This document shows, in pieces, positions 15,677 through 23,812 of a stretch of 64,000 bases of DNA. Source of the DNA: JARYLZ01 sp964388275 (GTDB taxonomy: Bacteria > Bacteroidota > Ignavibacteria > SZUA-365); assembly GCA_964388275.1 (NCBI GenBank), contig CAYLZD010000022.1, forward strand, positions 1-64,000. The letters run 5' to 3'. The notes beneath the pieces were generated by a model. The model made no database searches. It was not told the origin of the DNA and worked only from the letters and a program-made list of their open reading frames with translations. Positions within the stretch are counted from its first letter, which is position 1; each line of letters opens with the position of its first letter. The position numbers were made by a program, and so were the translations under genes.

Positions 15677-16912
15677 CTACCTCACGCGTTTAATTACGAC
15701 GATGGTCTTGTCGTCCGAATAGGGTCCGGAGGCGCTGAAAGTCTGCACCTGTTGCAGCACTTCGCGGCAGATGTCCTTCGGCGTGTTCCCGGCGCAATCA
15801 TGGATAATCGAAATAAGGCGTCGCTCGCCGAATTCCTCGGTTTCATTGCCGGCTTCGGTGATGCCGTCGGTGTATATGGCGAGAACGTCGTTACGGGCGA
15901 GCGCCGCGCTGCTTATGCCGTAGGTGGCGTCGGGCATGAGGCCGATGATGGGCCCGGTGGTTGTAAGCGTTGTGCAGCGGCCGCTCGCGGCATGGTAGTG
16001 CAACGGTCTCGGGTGGCCTGCGTTCGCGTAGAGCAGCAAGCCGTCGCGGGTATCGAAGAGTTCGCAGTAAAACAGGGAAAGGATGCGGTCGTCCGGAAAA
16101 ATCTTGGTGTTGATGGCGTTGATGCGCCTGATAGCGGTCGACATTTTCGATTCGTATTCGACGCCCATCATCAGGGCGCCCGAAACAAATAGCGCCTGCA
16201 CCGCCGCCGGCAGGCCCTTGCTTGCGGCGTCACCGACGGCGACTCCCATCCGCGAGGCGTCGCTCGAGAACGTATAATAATTGAAAAAATCGCCTCCCAC
16301 CGTGCGGTCCGGGACGCTGACGCCGTAGAGTTCATACGGTCCGAAACTGTGCTCGTGGGCGGGAAGAATCTGGCGCTGCAGGACGGCGGCATGCTCGAGC
16401 TCCGACAGCAGGGTGCGTTTTTCATCGTCGCTGCGCCGGCGCGCCAGCATGTTGGTCACCGCCTGGCCGACAATGTTCATCGTGTACCGGAATTCATGGT
16501 CGGATTCGGCGGCGTTGAAGGCCATGAGGTACTCGTAATATGCCGTGCGGCCCTTGCGGACGGTGGTTCCTATGCCCGTAGCCGAATACTTCATTATCCC
16601 CTTGCTGCGAAGCACGACGTTTGTCTCGTCGGCCAGCACGGTGCGGCGGCGGGCGACCTCCTGGAAAATCGAGTAATCCTTGAGCCGGATTTTGAAGCCC
16701 CTGCCGACGGGCTCGATCATGCCCTCCTCGTAGGCGAGCTCGTAACATTCCTCCTCCGGGTGAAGTTTCCAGATCCTGCCGCCGACAATACTTATATCGT
16801 TGTGTTTGACGATTTCCGAGAGTATGGCCCTGAGCATATCCTCTTCCGAGGAGAATTCGGCGTAGCCGACTTTCTCGATTGTCTTGTACAGTGTGCGTTG
16901 CGTCATTGCCAT
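15677..16912 (-). CDS. PP2C-type Ser/Thr phosphatase (SpoIIE/RsbU) with GAF-like sensor
   Basis: 411 residues. The N-terminal part (about 10-165) looks like a GAF sensory domain. A short coiled linker follows (about 160-185, RRRSDDEKRTLLSELEHAAVLQRQI), then a SpoIIE/PP2C catalytic domain to the end. Metal-binding motifs are visible: VGGDFFNYY, GDAASKGLPAA, ANAGHPRPL and the YTDGITEA aspartate. Such enzymes dephosphorylate anti-sigma antagonist (STAS) proteins in partner-switching cascades. No anti-sigma or STAS partner is in this window. There are no membrane segments, so it is cytoplasmic. Confidence 0.9.
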   Translation of the reverse strand: MAMTQRTLYKTIEKVGYAEFSSEEDMLRAILSEIVKHNDISIVGGRIWKLHPEEECYELAYEEGMIEPVGRGFKIRLKDYSIFQEVARRRTVLADETNVVLRSKGIMKYSATGIGTTVRKGRTAYYEYLMAFNAAESDHEFRYTMNIVGQAVTNMLARRRSDDEKRTLLSELEHAAVLQRQILPAHEHSFGPYELYGVSVPDRTVGGDFFNYYTFSSDASRMGVAVGDAASKGLPAAVQALFVSGALMMGVEYESKMSTAIRRINAINTKIFPDDRILSLFYCELFDTRDGLLLYANAGHPRPLHYHAASGRCTTLTTTGPIIGLMPDATYGISSAALARNDVLAIYTDGITEAGNETEEFGERRLISIIHDCAGNTPKDICREVLQQVQTFSASGPYSDDKTIVVIKRVR

Positions 16913-17002
16913 TTTGCTTGTCTTCGCCTTTATGCTCGTTTGTATGCCAAATTCGCGCCCGGTCTCTCGTTCACCGTCCCGACATGTTCGCGCAGGTTCC
17001 GT

Positions 17003-18154
17003 TCAAAGGGATCTCCATGCGATGATAAGGACGAGCAGGAGGACGGCGCCTCCGGTGAAAAATGGATATTGATGACCGGCCGCCTGGAACATGAAACTTC
17101 CCCATACCGGCCCGGTAGTTCTTCCGAGGGCGCCGAGCGACTGGTTGATTCCGAGAATGCTGCCCTGTTCGCGGCTGTCGGTTCTCCGGGAGAGGAGTCC
17201 CAGGAGAATCGGGGTTATCAGCCCGGATCCGAATGACAATACGGTGAGCACCGCATGCAACGCCAGTGTGTTGTGGAATACCGGGATGAGCGTAAGACCG
17301 ATCATCGTGCAGGCGCTGCCGATGAGAATCAGCGTGACATCGTTCGCGCGCTTCATCAGAGGGCGTATGGCCCATCCCTGCGTCAGCGCTCCGATGATGC
17401 CCATGTAACCGAAGAGATAACCCACCTGATAGTCTGTATATCCGAATTCCCTGATGGAAAGGATGGGAAAGGTCGCATAGATATTCGCATAGCCGAAAGT
17501 CGCCAGGAAGAACAGCGCGAGAATAACGCCGATTCCGGGGCGGGAAACGGCCGCTCGAAGCGAGCGCAGTGTGAACGCCGAACTCCCGCCTGCGGTAAAC
17601 GACCGTTTCTCGGGCTCGGGCAGTATGACCGCCGTCAGCGTGAGCGCGACGGCGGAAAGGCCGGCGGCGGCCAAGCCCGGAACCGCATACCCGTAGTTGC
17701 TGAGCAGTCCGCCGATTACCGGACCGAAAACAAAACCCAGTCCGAATGCCGCTCCAATTAGACCCATGCCTTTGGCGCGATCATGTTCTTCCGTCACATC
17801 CGCTATGTATGCCTGCGCCGCGCCTACGTTGGATCCGCCGATCCCCGCCAGCAGGCGGGAAAGGAAAAGAATGGTGAGAGAGTCCGCCAGACCGAACATG
17901 ACGTAACCGATCACTGTAAAGCACAGTCCGACCAGTATAACGGGTCTTCTACCGATACGGTCCGACCATCTGCCCCATAACGGTGTAAATACAAGCTGCA
18001 TCAGCGAAAACGAGGCGACGAGCAGCCCCACGGTTAAATCGGAGGCGGCGAAACCGCGCTGCGCATATGACGGCAGTATCGGAATCACTATCCCGAACCC
18101 GAGCAGATCGATGAAAATGATGAAAAATATTATTAAAAGAGGCGTTTTCTTCAT
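17003..18154 (-). CDS. MFS drug-efflux-type transporter (DHA1/TetA-like)
   Basis: 383 residues, with about twelve hydrophobic segments. The loop 2-3 motif A is clear (GRWSDRIGRRPV, about 61-72), and the motif C-like GAAFGLGFVFGPVIGG marks the fifth helix of proton-driven antiporters. It resembles TetA-class efflux proteins, but the substrate cannot be told and I do not claim tetracycline resistance. Its promoter is at 18261-18291 and the SpoIIE phosphatase gene follows after 90 nt. Confidence 0.87.
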   Translation of the reverse strand: MKKTPLLIIFFIIFIDLLGFGIVIPILPSYAQRGFAASDLTVGLLVASFSLMQLVFTPLWGRWSDRIGRRPVILVGLCFTVIGYVMFGLADSLTILFLSRLLAGIGGSNVGAAQAYIADVTEEHDRAKGMGLIGAAFGLGFVFGPVIGGLLSNYGYAVPGLAAAGLSAVALTLTAVILPEPEKRSFTAGGSSAFTLRSLRAAVSRPGIGVILALFFLATFGYANIYATFPILSIREFGYTDYQVGYLFGYMGIIGALTQGWAIRPLMKRANDVTLILIGSACTMIGLTLIPVFHNTLALHAVLTVLSFGSGLITPILLGLLSRRTDSREQGSILGINQSLGALGRTTGPVWGSFMFQAAGHQYPFFTGGAVLLLVLIIAWRSL

Positions 18155-18260
18155 GAATCGGCTTTAACTGTCAGGTTTGCGCGCTCTTCGGAGTCTTTGT
18201 CGGTTGAACAGGACGAGCAGACAAGCACGGACCGGATTTGCCTGATTTTAAATCATTCAA

Positions 18261-18291
18261 TAAAGGTATCGACTATAACAGGCAATTCCAA
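18261..18291 (-). promoter_or_regulatory. Promoter of the MFS transporter gene
   Basis: On the minus strand TTG (18291-18289), exactly 20 nt, then TACCTTTA (18268-18261), which fits TAnnTTT. Predicted start near 18254, giving a leader of about 100 nt. The rest of the 18155-18363 spacer lies before the divergent plus-strand gene at 18364, for which I find no good match (weak TATTTTAC at 18327). Confidence 0.55.
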
Positions 18292-18363
18292 GAAACCCTA
18301 TTCAAGACCATGTCTCCTGCATATGCTATTTTACGTCATTGAGTTATAACACGGAGCCCGCGT

Positions 18364-20943
18364 ATGAATAATCCCCATCACTCGACAATTCGGTTAATCG
18401 CGCTGCTGGCGGCTTTCCTGTTGCAGTCAATCGCAGGGCAGGACGGCAACAAGGCAGCCGCGCAGAACACAGGCGATCACACGACTCGTATTCGTCATGC
18501 TGCCTCTTCGAAGCTTCTCCGGCGCGATCAGCAGACCGGCGGGAATATCTGCCCCCGGAAACGCGGATTACTCCGGGACGGAATCGACGCTTACTGGAAC
18601 GCGCGAATCGGCGCTCCGGGTCTCGACAACGCGAACATCTCCGCTCTCACCGTGCGTGACGGCCTGTTGTACGCCGGTGGTGATTTCAGAGCCATCGGCG
18701 GAATAAAAACTCCTTGCATAGCGGTATGGGACGGAAACGACTGGAAACCGCTCGGCACGGGCTTGCGCGGTCCGGTCACTTCAATAATTGCCGATGAAAA
18801 GGATTTATTCGCCGCGGGCGCTTTCTATTATGTGGGTCGCGGCGTCGGCCGCGGGCTCGCGAGATGGAACGGGTCGGACTGGCAGCCTCTCGGCTCGGGC
18901 CAACCGGGTGTCAACGGCAGTGTCAACGCGATGGCCCTGTTGGGCGACGAACTGTACGCCGGCGGCAGATTCAGCGAAGCCGGCGGGGTCAACGCCATGA
19001 ACATCGCTGTCTGGAATAGGACAAGCGGGGTTTGGAGTTCGCCCGGCGCCGTCGCCAACACCGAAGGAACCGCCGTCGTCACGGCTGTCGCCGCCTTGGA
19101 CAGCGTGCTGTTCGTGGCTGGATCCTTCAACCGGGTCGGCGGCGCGCATATCGCGAACGTGGCTGCCTGGCATCCGAAAGAGCGTGTCTGGACACCAGTG
19201 TCCGCGCCCGCCGGCCCTAATCCCGAGGGCGCCGTTTCGGCGATGACAGTCCATCAAGGACGCATTGTCATTTGCGGGGACATCTCGATCGGCGGAACGC
19301 AAACATGCGCCGCGGAATGGGATCCGGAGGACTCGACCTGGACGGCTCTGGGTTCGACTCCGAAGGGGACGGCCTACGCCGTTTACAGCTACAGCGCGAG
19401 GCTTCTTCTGGCGCTTCCGGCGGAGACGGCGGAAACCGATGTCTGGACGCTTTGGGAATGGGATGGATCGCAATGGTATACGGTCGTTAACCGCGCGCAG
19501 GGGGCCGTTTTCGCCGTCGCCATCGCCGACATCGCGGAGCTCGTTCTGGGCGGGGAATTTACATCCATAGAAGGGAGACCTCTGAGATATCTCGCGCGAT
19601 TAGCGGGACGCACGTGGACCGACATCGGAGGCCCTCCCAGAGGCGGCGTTTCTTCAGCCGTGAACGCCATCTCGCAGACGGCGGACGAAGTGTATTTCGG
19701 AGGCGTGTTTTCGAGCGCCGACGGATTGCCGGCACGCAACATAGCACGCTGGGATAAAAGGAACGGAAGCTGGAGCGCTCTGGGTGCCGATACGGCCAAC
19801 GGCGTTGGAGGCGAGGTGTCGTGCCTCCTTTCCTCTGACGACGATCTGTTCGTCGGAGGATTCTTTTTCAGGGCGGGGGATGTGAAGGCAGCTAATATCG
19901 CTGTACGTAACGGAAACACGGGGAAGTGGACGCCTCTGCAGACGCAGCCGCCTTACGGTCCCGACGGCGCCGTTCACGGGCTGGCTTTCGATGGTGAAAC
20001 ATTGTACGTGGGAGGCGCCTTTACGCATGTCGATACGCTCGAAGTGCTCGGCATCGCGGCCTGGGACAGAAGGACAGGCGTATGGCATCCCGTCGACGCG
20101 GGATTGAAGAACACGTACAGCGATGTGGTGGTGGACGCCGTCGCTTGCGCCGGCGGCAATCTGTATATCGCCGGATACTTCCAACCCTTTGCGGGAAACG
20201 GCGGATATGCGGTCGCGCGAATGAAGGACGGAGTCTGGTACATGGTGACCCCTGAGATAGAATGGGCGGTGCATACGCTTCATGCTTCGGGCGACGATCT
20301 TTACATCGGAGGTGAATTCACCTCGATAGGAGGCGTTGACGCGAGCAATATTGTCCGATGGGACGCCAAGCGCATGCTGTTCAGCGCTCTCGGCGAAGGC
20401 GTCGATGGGCCGGTGTTCTCCATCGCTTCCGACGGCGAGCGCGTGTTCGCCGGAGGGGCGTTCGCCAACGCCGGCGGCGTGCCCGCATCGAATATCGCCC
20501 GCTGGAAAGACGGCCGATGGACAGCGCCGGGAAGCGGCGCGGACGGGCCCGTCGGCGCGCTGTCGTTGTCGGACATGAATCTGTTCGCCGGCGGCGCTTT
20601 CACGCAGGCGGGCGGGAAGGAGTCGGTCAACGCGGCCGCGTGGGACGACAGCATTCTGCCTGTGGACGGAATTCCTCCGGCTCCCGGGGACTTCATATTC
20701 AACATATCTCCAAATCCGGCCGCGGACGCGGCACGGCTGCATGTGTCAGCGCTCGCGGAGGAACACATTGCAGTTACACTGCACGACGCTCTCGGAAGGC
20801 GGCTGTCGTCCCTGTTCGATGGTCCCGTAGGTCCGGATATGCGCACGATACATGTTGATGTTTCAACACTGTCGGCCGGCGCGTACCGGATCGCCGTTCA
20901 TCGCCGTTCGCAAGTGGTGTCGCTGCCGCTGCTGGTGGATTGA
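18364..20943 (+). CDS. Secreted 13-repeat propeller-like protein with T9SS sorting domain
   Basis: 859 residues. An N-terminal signal (hydrophobic LIALLAAFLLQSIAG) is followed by a poorly conserved region (about 25-75). About 13 copies of a unit of roughly 50 residues follow. Each copy contains [LVI][YFV].GG.F...GG, then an I-A-x-W segment, then W..LG and G.V.A. This is the delta-60/kelch-like pattern of secreted Bacteroidota proteins and should fold as a beta-propeller or solenoid. The last 80 residues (ISPNPAADAARLHV to the end) are a T9SS type A sorting domain, so it is probably displayed on or released from the cell surface. Ligand unknown. Confidence 0.85.
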   Translation: MNNPHHSTIRLIALLAAFLLQSIAGQDGNKAAAQNTGDHTTRIRHAASSKLLRRDQQTGGNICPRKRGLLRDGIDAYWNARIGAPGLDNANISALTVRDGLLYAGGDFRAIGGIKTPCIAVWDGNDWKPLGTGLRGPVTSIIADEKDLFAAGAFYYVGRGVGRGLARWNGSDWQPLGSGQPGVNGSVNAMALLGDELYAGGRFSEAGGVNAMNIAVWNRTSGVWSSPGAVANTEGTAVVTAVAALDSVLFVAGSFNRVGGAHIANVAAWHPKERVWTPVSAPAGPNPEGAVSAMTVHQGRIVICGDISIGGTQTCAAEWDPEDSTWTALGSTPKGTAYAVYSYSARLLLALPAETAETDVWTLWEWDGSQWYTVVNRAQGAVFAVAIADIAELVLGGEFTSIEGRPLRYLARLAGRTWTDIGGPPRGGVSSAVNAISQTADEVYFGGVFSSADGLPARNIARWDKRNGSWSALGADTANGVGGEVSCLLSSDDDLFVGGFFFRAGDVKAANIAVRNGNTGKWTPLQTQPPYGPDGAVHGLAFDGETLYVGGAFTHVDTLEVLGIAAWDRRTGVWHPVDAGLKNTYSDVVVDAVACAGGNLYIAGYFQPFAGNGGYAVARMKDGVWYMVTPEIEWAVHTLHASGDDLYIGGEFTSIGGVDASNIVRWDAKRMLFSALGEGVDGPVFSIASDGERVFAGGAFANAGGVPASNIARWKDGRWTAPGSGADGPVGALSLSDMNLFAGGAFTQAGGKESVNAAAWDDSILPVDGIPPAPGDFIFNISPNPAADAARLHVSALAEEHIAVTLHDALGRRLSSLFDGPVGPDMRTIHVDVSTLSAGAYRIAVHRRSQVVSLPLLVD

Positions 20944-21068
20944 ACGGCTGAACACCACTGTAACCCCCCAAGGCGCAATGACGCTGAAAGTTGTGAAAAT
21001 CCCCGCCTGATTTTACGCTTCCAACGGCACGATCCCGGCCTCGGCCGGCGCTGCCCGTTCCGGCGGGT

Positions 21069-21602
21069 TCAGCCCTGAATGGGCGGAAGCGGTGGCTGCT
21101 GTTCGGCCTTTGTCAACGCAGGCTCCAGTCCGAGCAGGCGTGTGAATACCGTGAGCTGTCCGCGATGATACATTTCATGCGCGATCGCATCGGTCAGCAT
21201 CGTGAAACGGGTTCCCTTGCCGCCATCCGGTTTCGTGATGTACTGCATCATGAACAAACCGCCCGCCGATTTCAACCGTTGCACGGCATCCTTGTACTGC
21301 TCGACCAGAAGATCGACGAGTTTTTCTTTCGTATCCGCTTTGCTGATGTTCGGCGCATAATTGTGCAGGAGCTGCGGATAAGGTGCGCGATGAAAATTCG
21401 TGTCCTCGCGCAGGAGTTCTTCCACTGTGGCTATGGCCACTTCCAAAACGTGCTGCAGGATCTCGGCCACCGTGCGCGTTTCCAGTGTGGCGCGGAAATT
21501 CATGCGCGCTTCCGGGACGACCTGGAGTTCCTTGATCATTCCTTTGCGGACTTCGTACCAGTAGTCCAGGACTTCATCGAGAAGGGAGGATGGTGAGCTC
21601 AT
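21069..21602 (-). CDS. DinB/YfiT-like metal-dependent four-helix protein
   Basis: 177 residues. It fits the DinB superfamily of four-helix bundles with three metal-binding histidines: one in ILQHVLE and the pair in AIAHEMYHRGQL near the C-terminus. Members include thiol transferases (bacillithiol, mycothiol) and DNA-damage-inducible proteins; the substrate here is unknown. It runs towards the plus-strand repeat protein and is followed upstream by the flavin reductase gene. Confidence 0.85.
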   Translation of the reverse strand: MSSPSSLLDEVLDYWYEVRKGMIKELQVVPEARMNFRATLETRTVAEILQHVLEVAIATVEELLREDTNFHRAPYPQLLHNYAPNISKADTKEKLVDLLVEQYKDAVQRLKSAGGLFMMQYITKPDGGKGTRFTMLTDAIAHEMYHRGQLTVFTRLLGLEPALTKAEQQPPLPPIQG

Positions 21603-21737
21603 GGCTGTATTCCGGTGTATGGATTTGGGTGACTGATTTATTCAACCCTTCTTCAACTTACGAAATGCTCCGCTTAATTGCACCGCGGAATCCGGGTCCC
21701 TGCGCGACCGAAATCCGCGCCATCGGAATACTGCGAG

Positions 21738-22748
21738 TCAGGAGGTCCGCAGCAGGTGACGGATTTTCTCGACCTCCGCGGGATTCGACATCAAGGCGCA
21801 TTCCCATGCGCGCTCGATGTTGTTTTCACTCAGGAACGCCTTCGTCGTGATTTGCAGCCTGTGGGAAATTTCCTCAACCGGCGCATCCGACAGTATTAGT
21901 CCGAACACGATGAAAAGGGCGTTGCGCGCATTTTCGGTTGCAATCTCAACTTCGAAAATGTCGGGGCCGTCCTGGCCGGGTCTCATTCGCAATAGGTCGC
22001 GCAGCCATTTATCCCGTACCGTGTCGGCTTCGGGCAGGGAGGCCGCTCCCGCAAGTATGCCCAGGTCATTCCCGGTAAGCAGTGGGCTCAGACGGACGTG
22101 ATCGGGCAATGCGTCGAAGCCGATTCCAGCATGGCGCGGCTTCTGAAGGCGGAAGAGGGCGTCGCCCGAGGCGCGGCAGTACCAGTCCTGCCCCAGACGG
22201 GCCACCAGATCCATGCGCCGCGGATCGATGGCATCGTTCTCGAAGGCGGATTCCCTGATATGAAACATCAGGATCTCGCCGATAAGTATATTTCCGCCTC
22301 CGGGCGAGATGCCGAGATCCAGGCGCTGCAGCAGGCGGCATTCCATCAGGAACGGAGACTCGGCAACTCCGGGAGGAGCAACGCACCGGGATAAGAGAGG
22401 TGTAAAGCCGGCCTTATCGAATTCGTTCACACCGCTGTCGTAGTCCGAGGACGCGAGGCTCGCTTGTTGCGCCATCGCATATGACACTGCGCTGACCGTG
22501 AACTCCTTCGTCTGCACAATGTTCAGGAAAGTGTGTTTGGGCGTTGCATCGGTTCCCCGGTATGCCGGAGAAACCGCAATTATCGGAGGATTGGCTCCGA
22601 AAGCGTTGTAATAGCTGAAAGGCGCCAGGTTGCATCGGCCTTCGGCGTCCATGCTCGAAACCAGCGCAATGGGTCTGGGCGCCACTCCGCTCAAGAGCAG
22701 GCGATGCACGAATTGGACGGGGTGGTTTTTTGGATCGATATGACGCAT
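21738..22748 (-). CDS. Flavin reductase-like domain protein with C-terminal extension
   Basis: 336 residues. The N-terminal part (about 10-205) is a flavin reductase-like FMN-binding split-barrel (VAPRPIALVSSMDAEG, LAPFSYYNAFGANPP, then TVSAVSYAMAQQ and GGNILIGEI). The last 130 or so residues are a helical extension of unknown function, longer than HpaC-type reductases. Its stop is 135 nt before dinB. It is 13 nt after the FAH gene, so the two form a pair, a neighbourhood I associate with aromatic (homogentisate-like) catabolism. Confidence 0.85.
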   Translation of the reverse strand: MRHIDPKNHPVQFVHRLLLSGVAPRPIALVSSMDAEGRCNLAPFSYYNAFGANPPIIAVSPAYRGTDATPKHTFLNIVQTKEFTVSAVSYAMAQQASLASSDYDSGVNEFDKAGFTPLLSRCVAPPGVAESPFLMECRLLQRLDLGISPGGGNILIGEILMFHIRESAFENDAIDPRRMDLVARLGQDWYCRASGDALFRLQKPRHAGIGFDALPDHVRLSPLLTGNDLGILAGAASLPEADTVRDKWLRDLLRMRPGQDGPDIFEVEIATENARNALFIVFGLILSDAPVEEISHRLQITTKAFLSENNIERAWECALMSNPAEVEKIRHLLRTS

Positions 22749-22761
22749 GGCAGGCCTCGAC

Positions 22762-23763
22762 TCAGTCTTCGAGTTCCAAACGGTTCTCGAGTTCTCCCAG
22801 CAGCTCGATGGAGCAGGTCACCGTGTCTCCCGGTTTCAGCCACCATGCCGGGTCATGGATTTTTGATCCGTTCAGTTCGAGGAAGCACCCTGTTCCGACT
22901 GTTCCAGAGCCGATGACGTCGCCCGGATACAGGGTAACGCCGTATGAAGCGCGTTCGATAATGCGGGCGAAGGTCCAGGTCATGTCTTTCAGATTCCCGC
23001 GACTGACCTCGATGCCGTTCACGCAGGTCGTCATCACGAGATCATAACGCTCTCCGTCAGGGCCTGCGATGCGCCTTTCGGCGAGCTCGTCCCGTGTCAC
23101 CAGCCAGGGTCCGAGCGAGGTGGCGAAATCCTTTCCCTTAGCAGGACCCAAGCTCAATTTCATTTCTTCCATCTGAAGTGCCCTGGCGCTCCAGTCGTTC
23201 ATCACCATGTAACCGGCGATGTAATCGTCGGCCTCGGCCGCCGGTATGTTACGGCCCTGCCGGCCGATCACGATCGCGGCTTCGAGTTCAAAATCAAGCT
23301 TCTCGCAGTGCAGCGGACGCACGGCGACAGGCCCGGGGCCGGTGACCGCCTGGTGGTTCGTGAAATAGAATACCGGAAACAGATCGAATTCCTCGATCAT
23401 CGGGACTCCCCGATTGCGCCTTGCTGCTTCCACATGCTGACGGAAGGCGTAACCGTCGCGCATCGACGTGGGGCGAGGCACCGGCGCGAGCAGTTCGACG
23501 TCCTGTAGCGGATGGGCGATGGGAGTATCCCTGAACACGGCCTTCGACCCCGTCTTTCTGAACCAAGCCTCCACGCGCCGGGCCGTTTCCGTTCCTTCAT
23601 CGCCGGACCGAAGCAGGGAAACGACGTCGGCGGGCAACAGGTCCTCGCCGGTCTTTTCGTCCAGCCTCCGCATGGTGTGAGCCGCCTGCAGGTCCATCGC
23701 GCAGCCGTCGACGATGGCTCCGGCCCTTTCCAGTCCGTTGTGTTTGAATGTGATCAGTTTCAT
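22762..23763 (-). CDS. Fumarylacetoacetate hydrolase family protein
   Basis: 333 residues. The catalytic FAH domain spans about 95-325 and carries the conserved acidic metal site: the DFELEAAIVIG glutamates and the aspartate in MVMNDWSARALQ. GSGTVGTGCFLELNG and WLKPGDTVTC are standard FAH motifs. These enzymes cleave a carbon-carbon bond in fumarylacetoacetate or related 2-oxo-acids. The substrate cannot be fixed, because no homogentisate dioxygenase is in the window. It starts only 49 nt after the MetH-like gene stops. Confidence 0.88.
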   Translation of the reverse strand: MKLITFKHNGLERAGAIVDGCAMDLQAAHTMRRLDEKTGEDLLPADVVSLLRSGDEGTETARRVEAWFRKTGSKAVFRDTPIAHPLQDVELLAPVPRPTSMRDGYAFRQHVEAARRNRGVPMIEEFDLFPVFYFTNHQAVTGPGPVAVRPLHCEKLDFELEAAIVIGRQGRNIPAAEADDYIAGYMVMNDWSARALQMEEMKLSLGPAKGKDFATSLGPWLVTRDELAERRIAGPDGERYDLVMTTCVNGIEVSRGNLKDMTWTFARIIERASYGVTLYPGDVIGSGTVGTGCFLELNGSKIHDPAWWLKPGDTVTCSIELLGELENRLELED

Positions 23764-23812
23764 AGTGTTTTCAGCGGCATGTGTAGAAAGCGCCCTCGTC
23801 AGTCCTCAAAAG

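Noticed and set aside
13165..18154. Possible defence island because of small Cys-rich protein, phosphatase and transporter together
   Set aside because: All are ordinary housekeeping or signalling families; no nuclease, helicase or toxin is present.
20945..21073. Inverted GGCTGAAC/GTTCAGCC pair flanking the spacer after the repeat protein
   Set aside because: Eight bases 113 nt apart, with the second copy inside the dinB stop region; no mobile-element gene is nearby.
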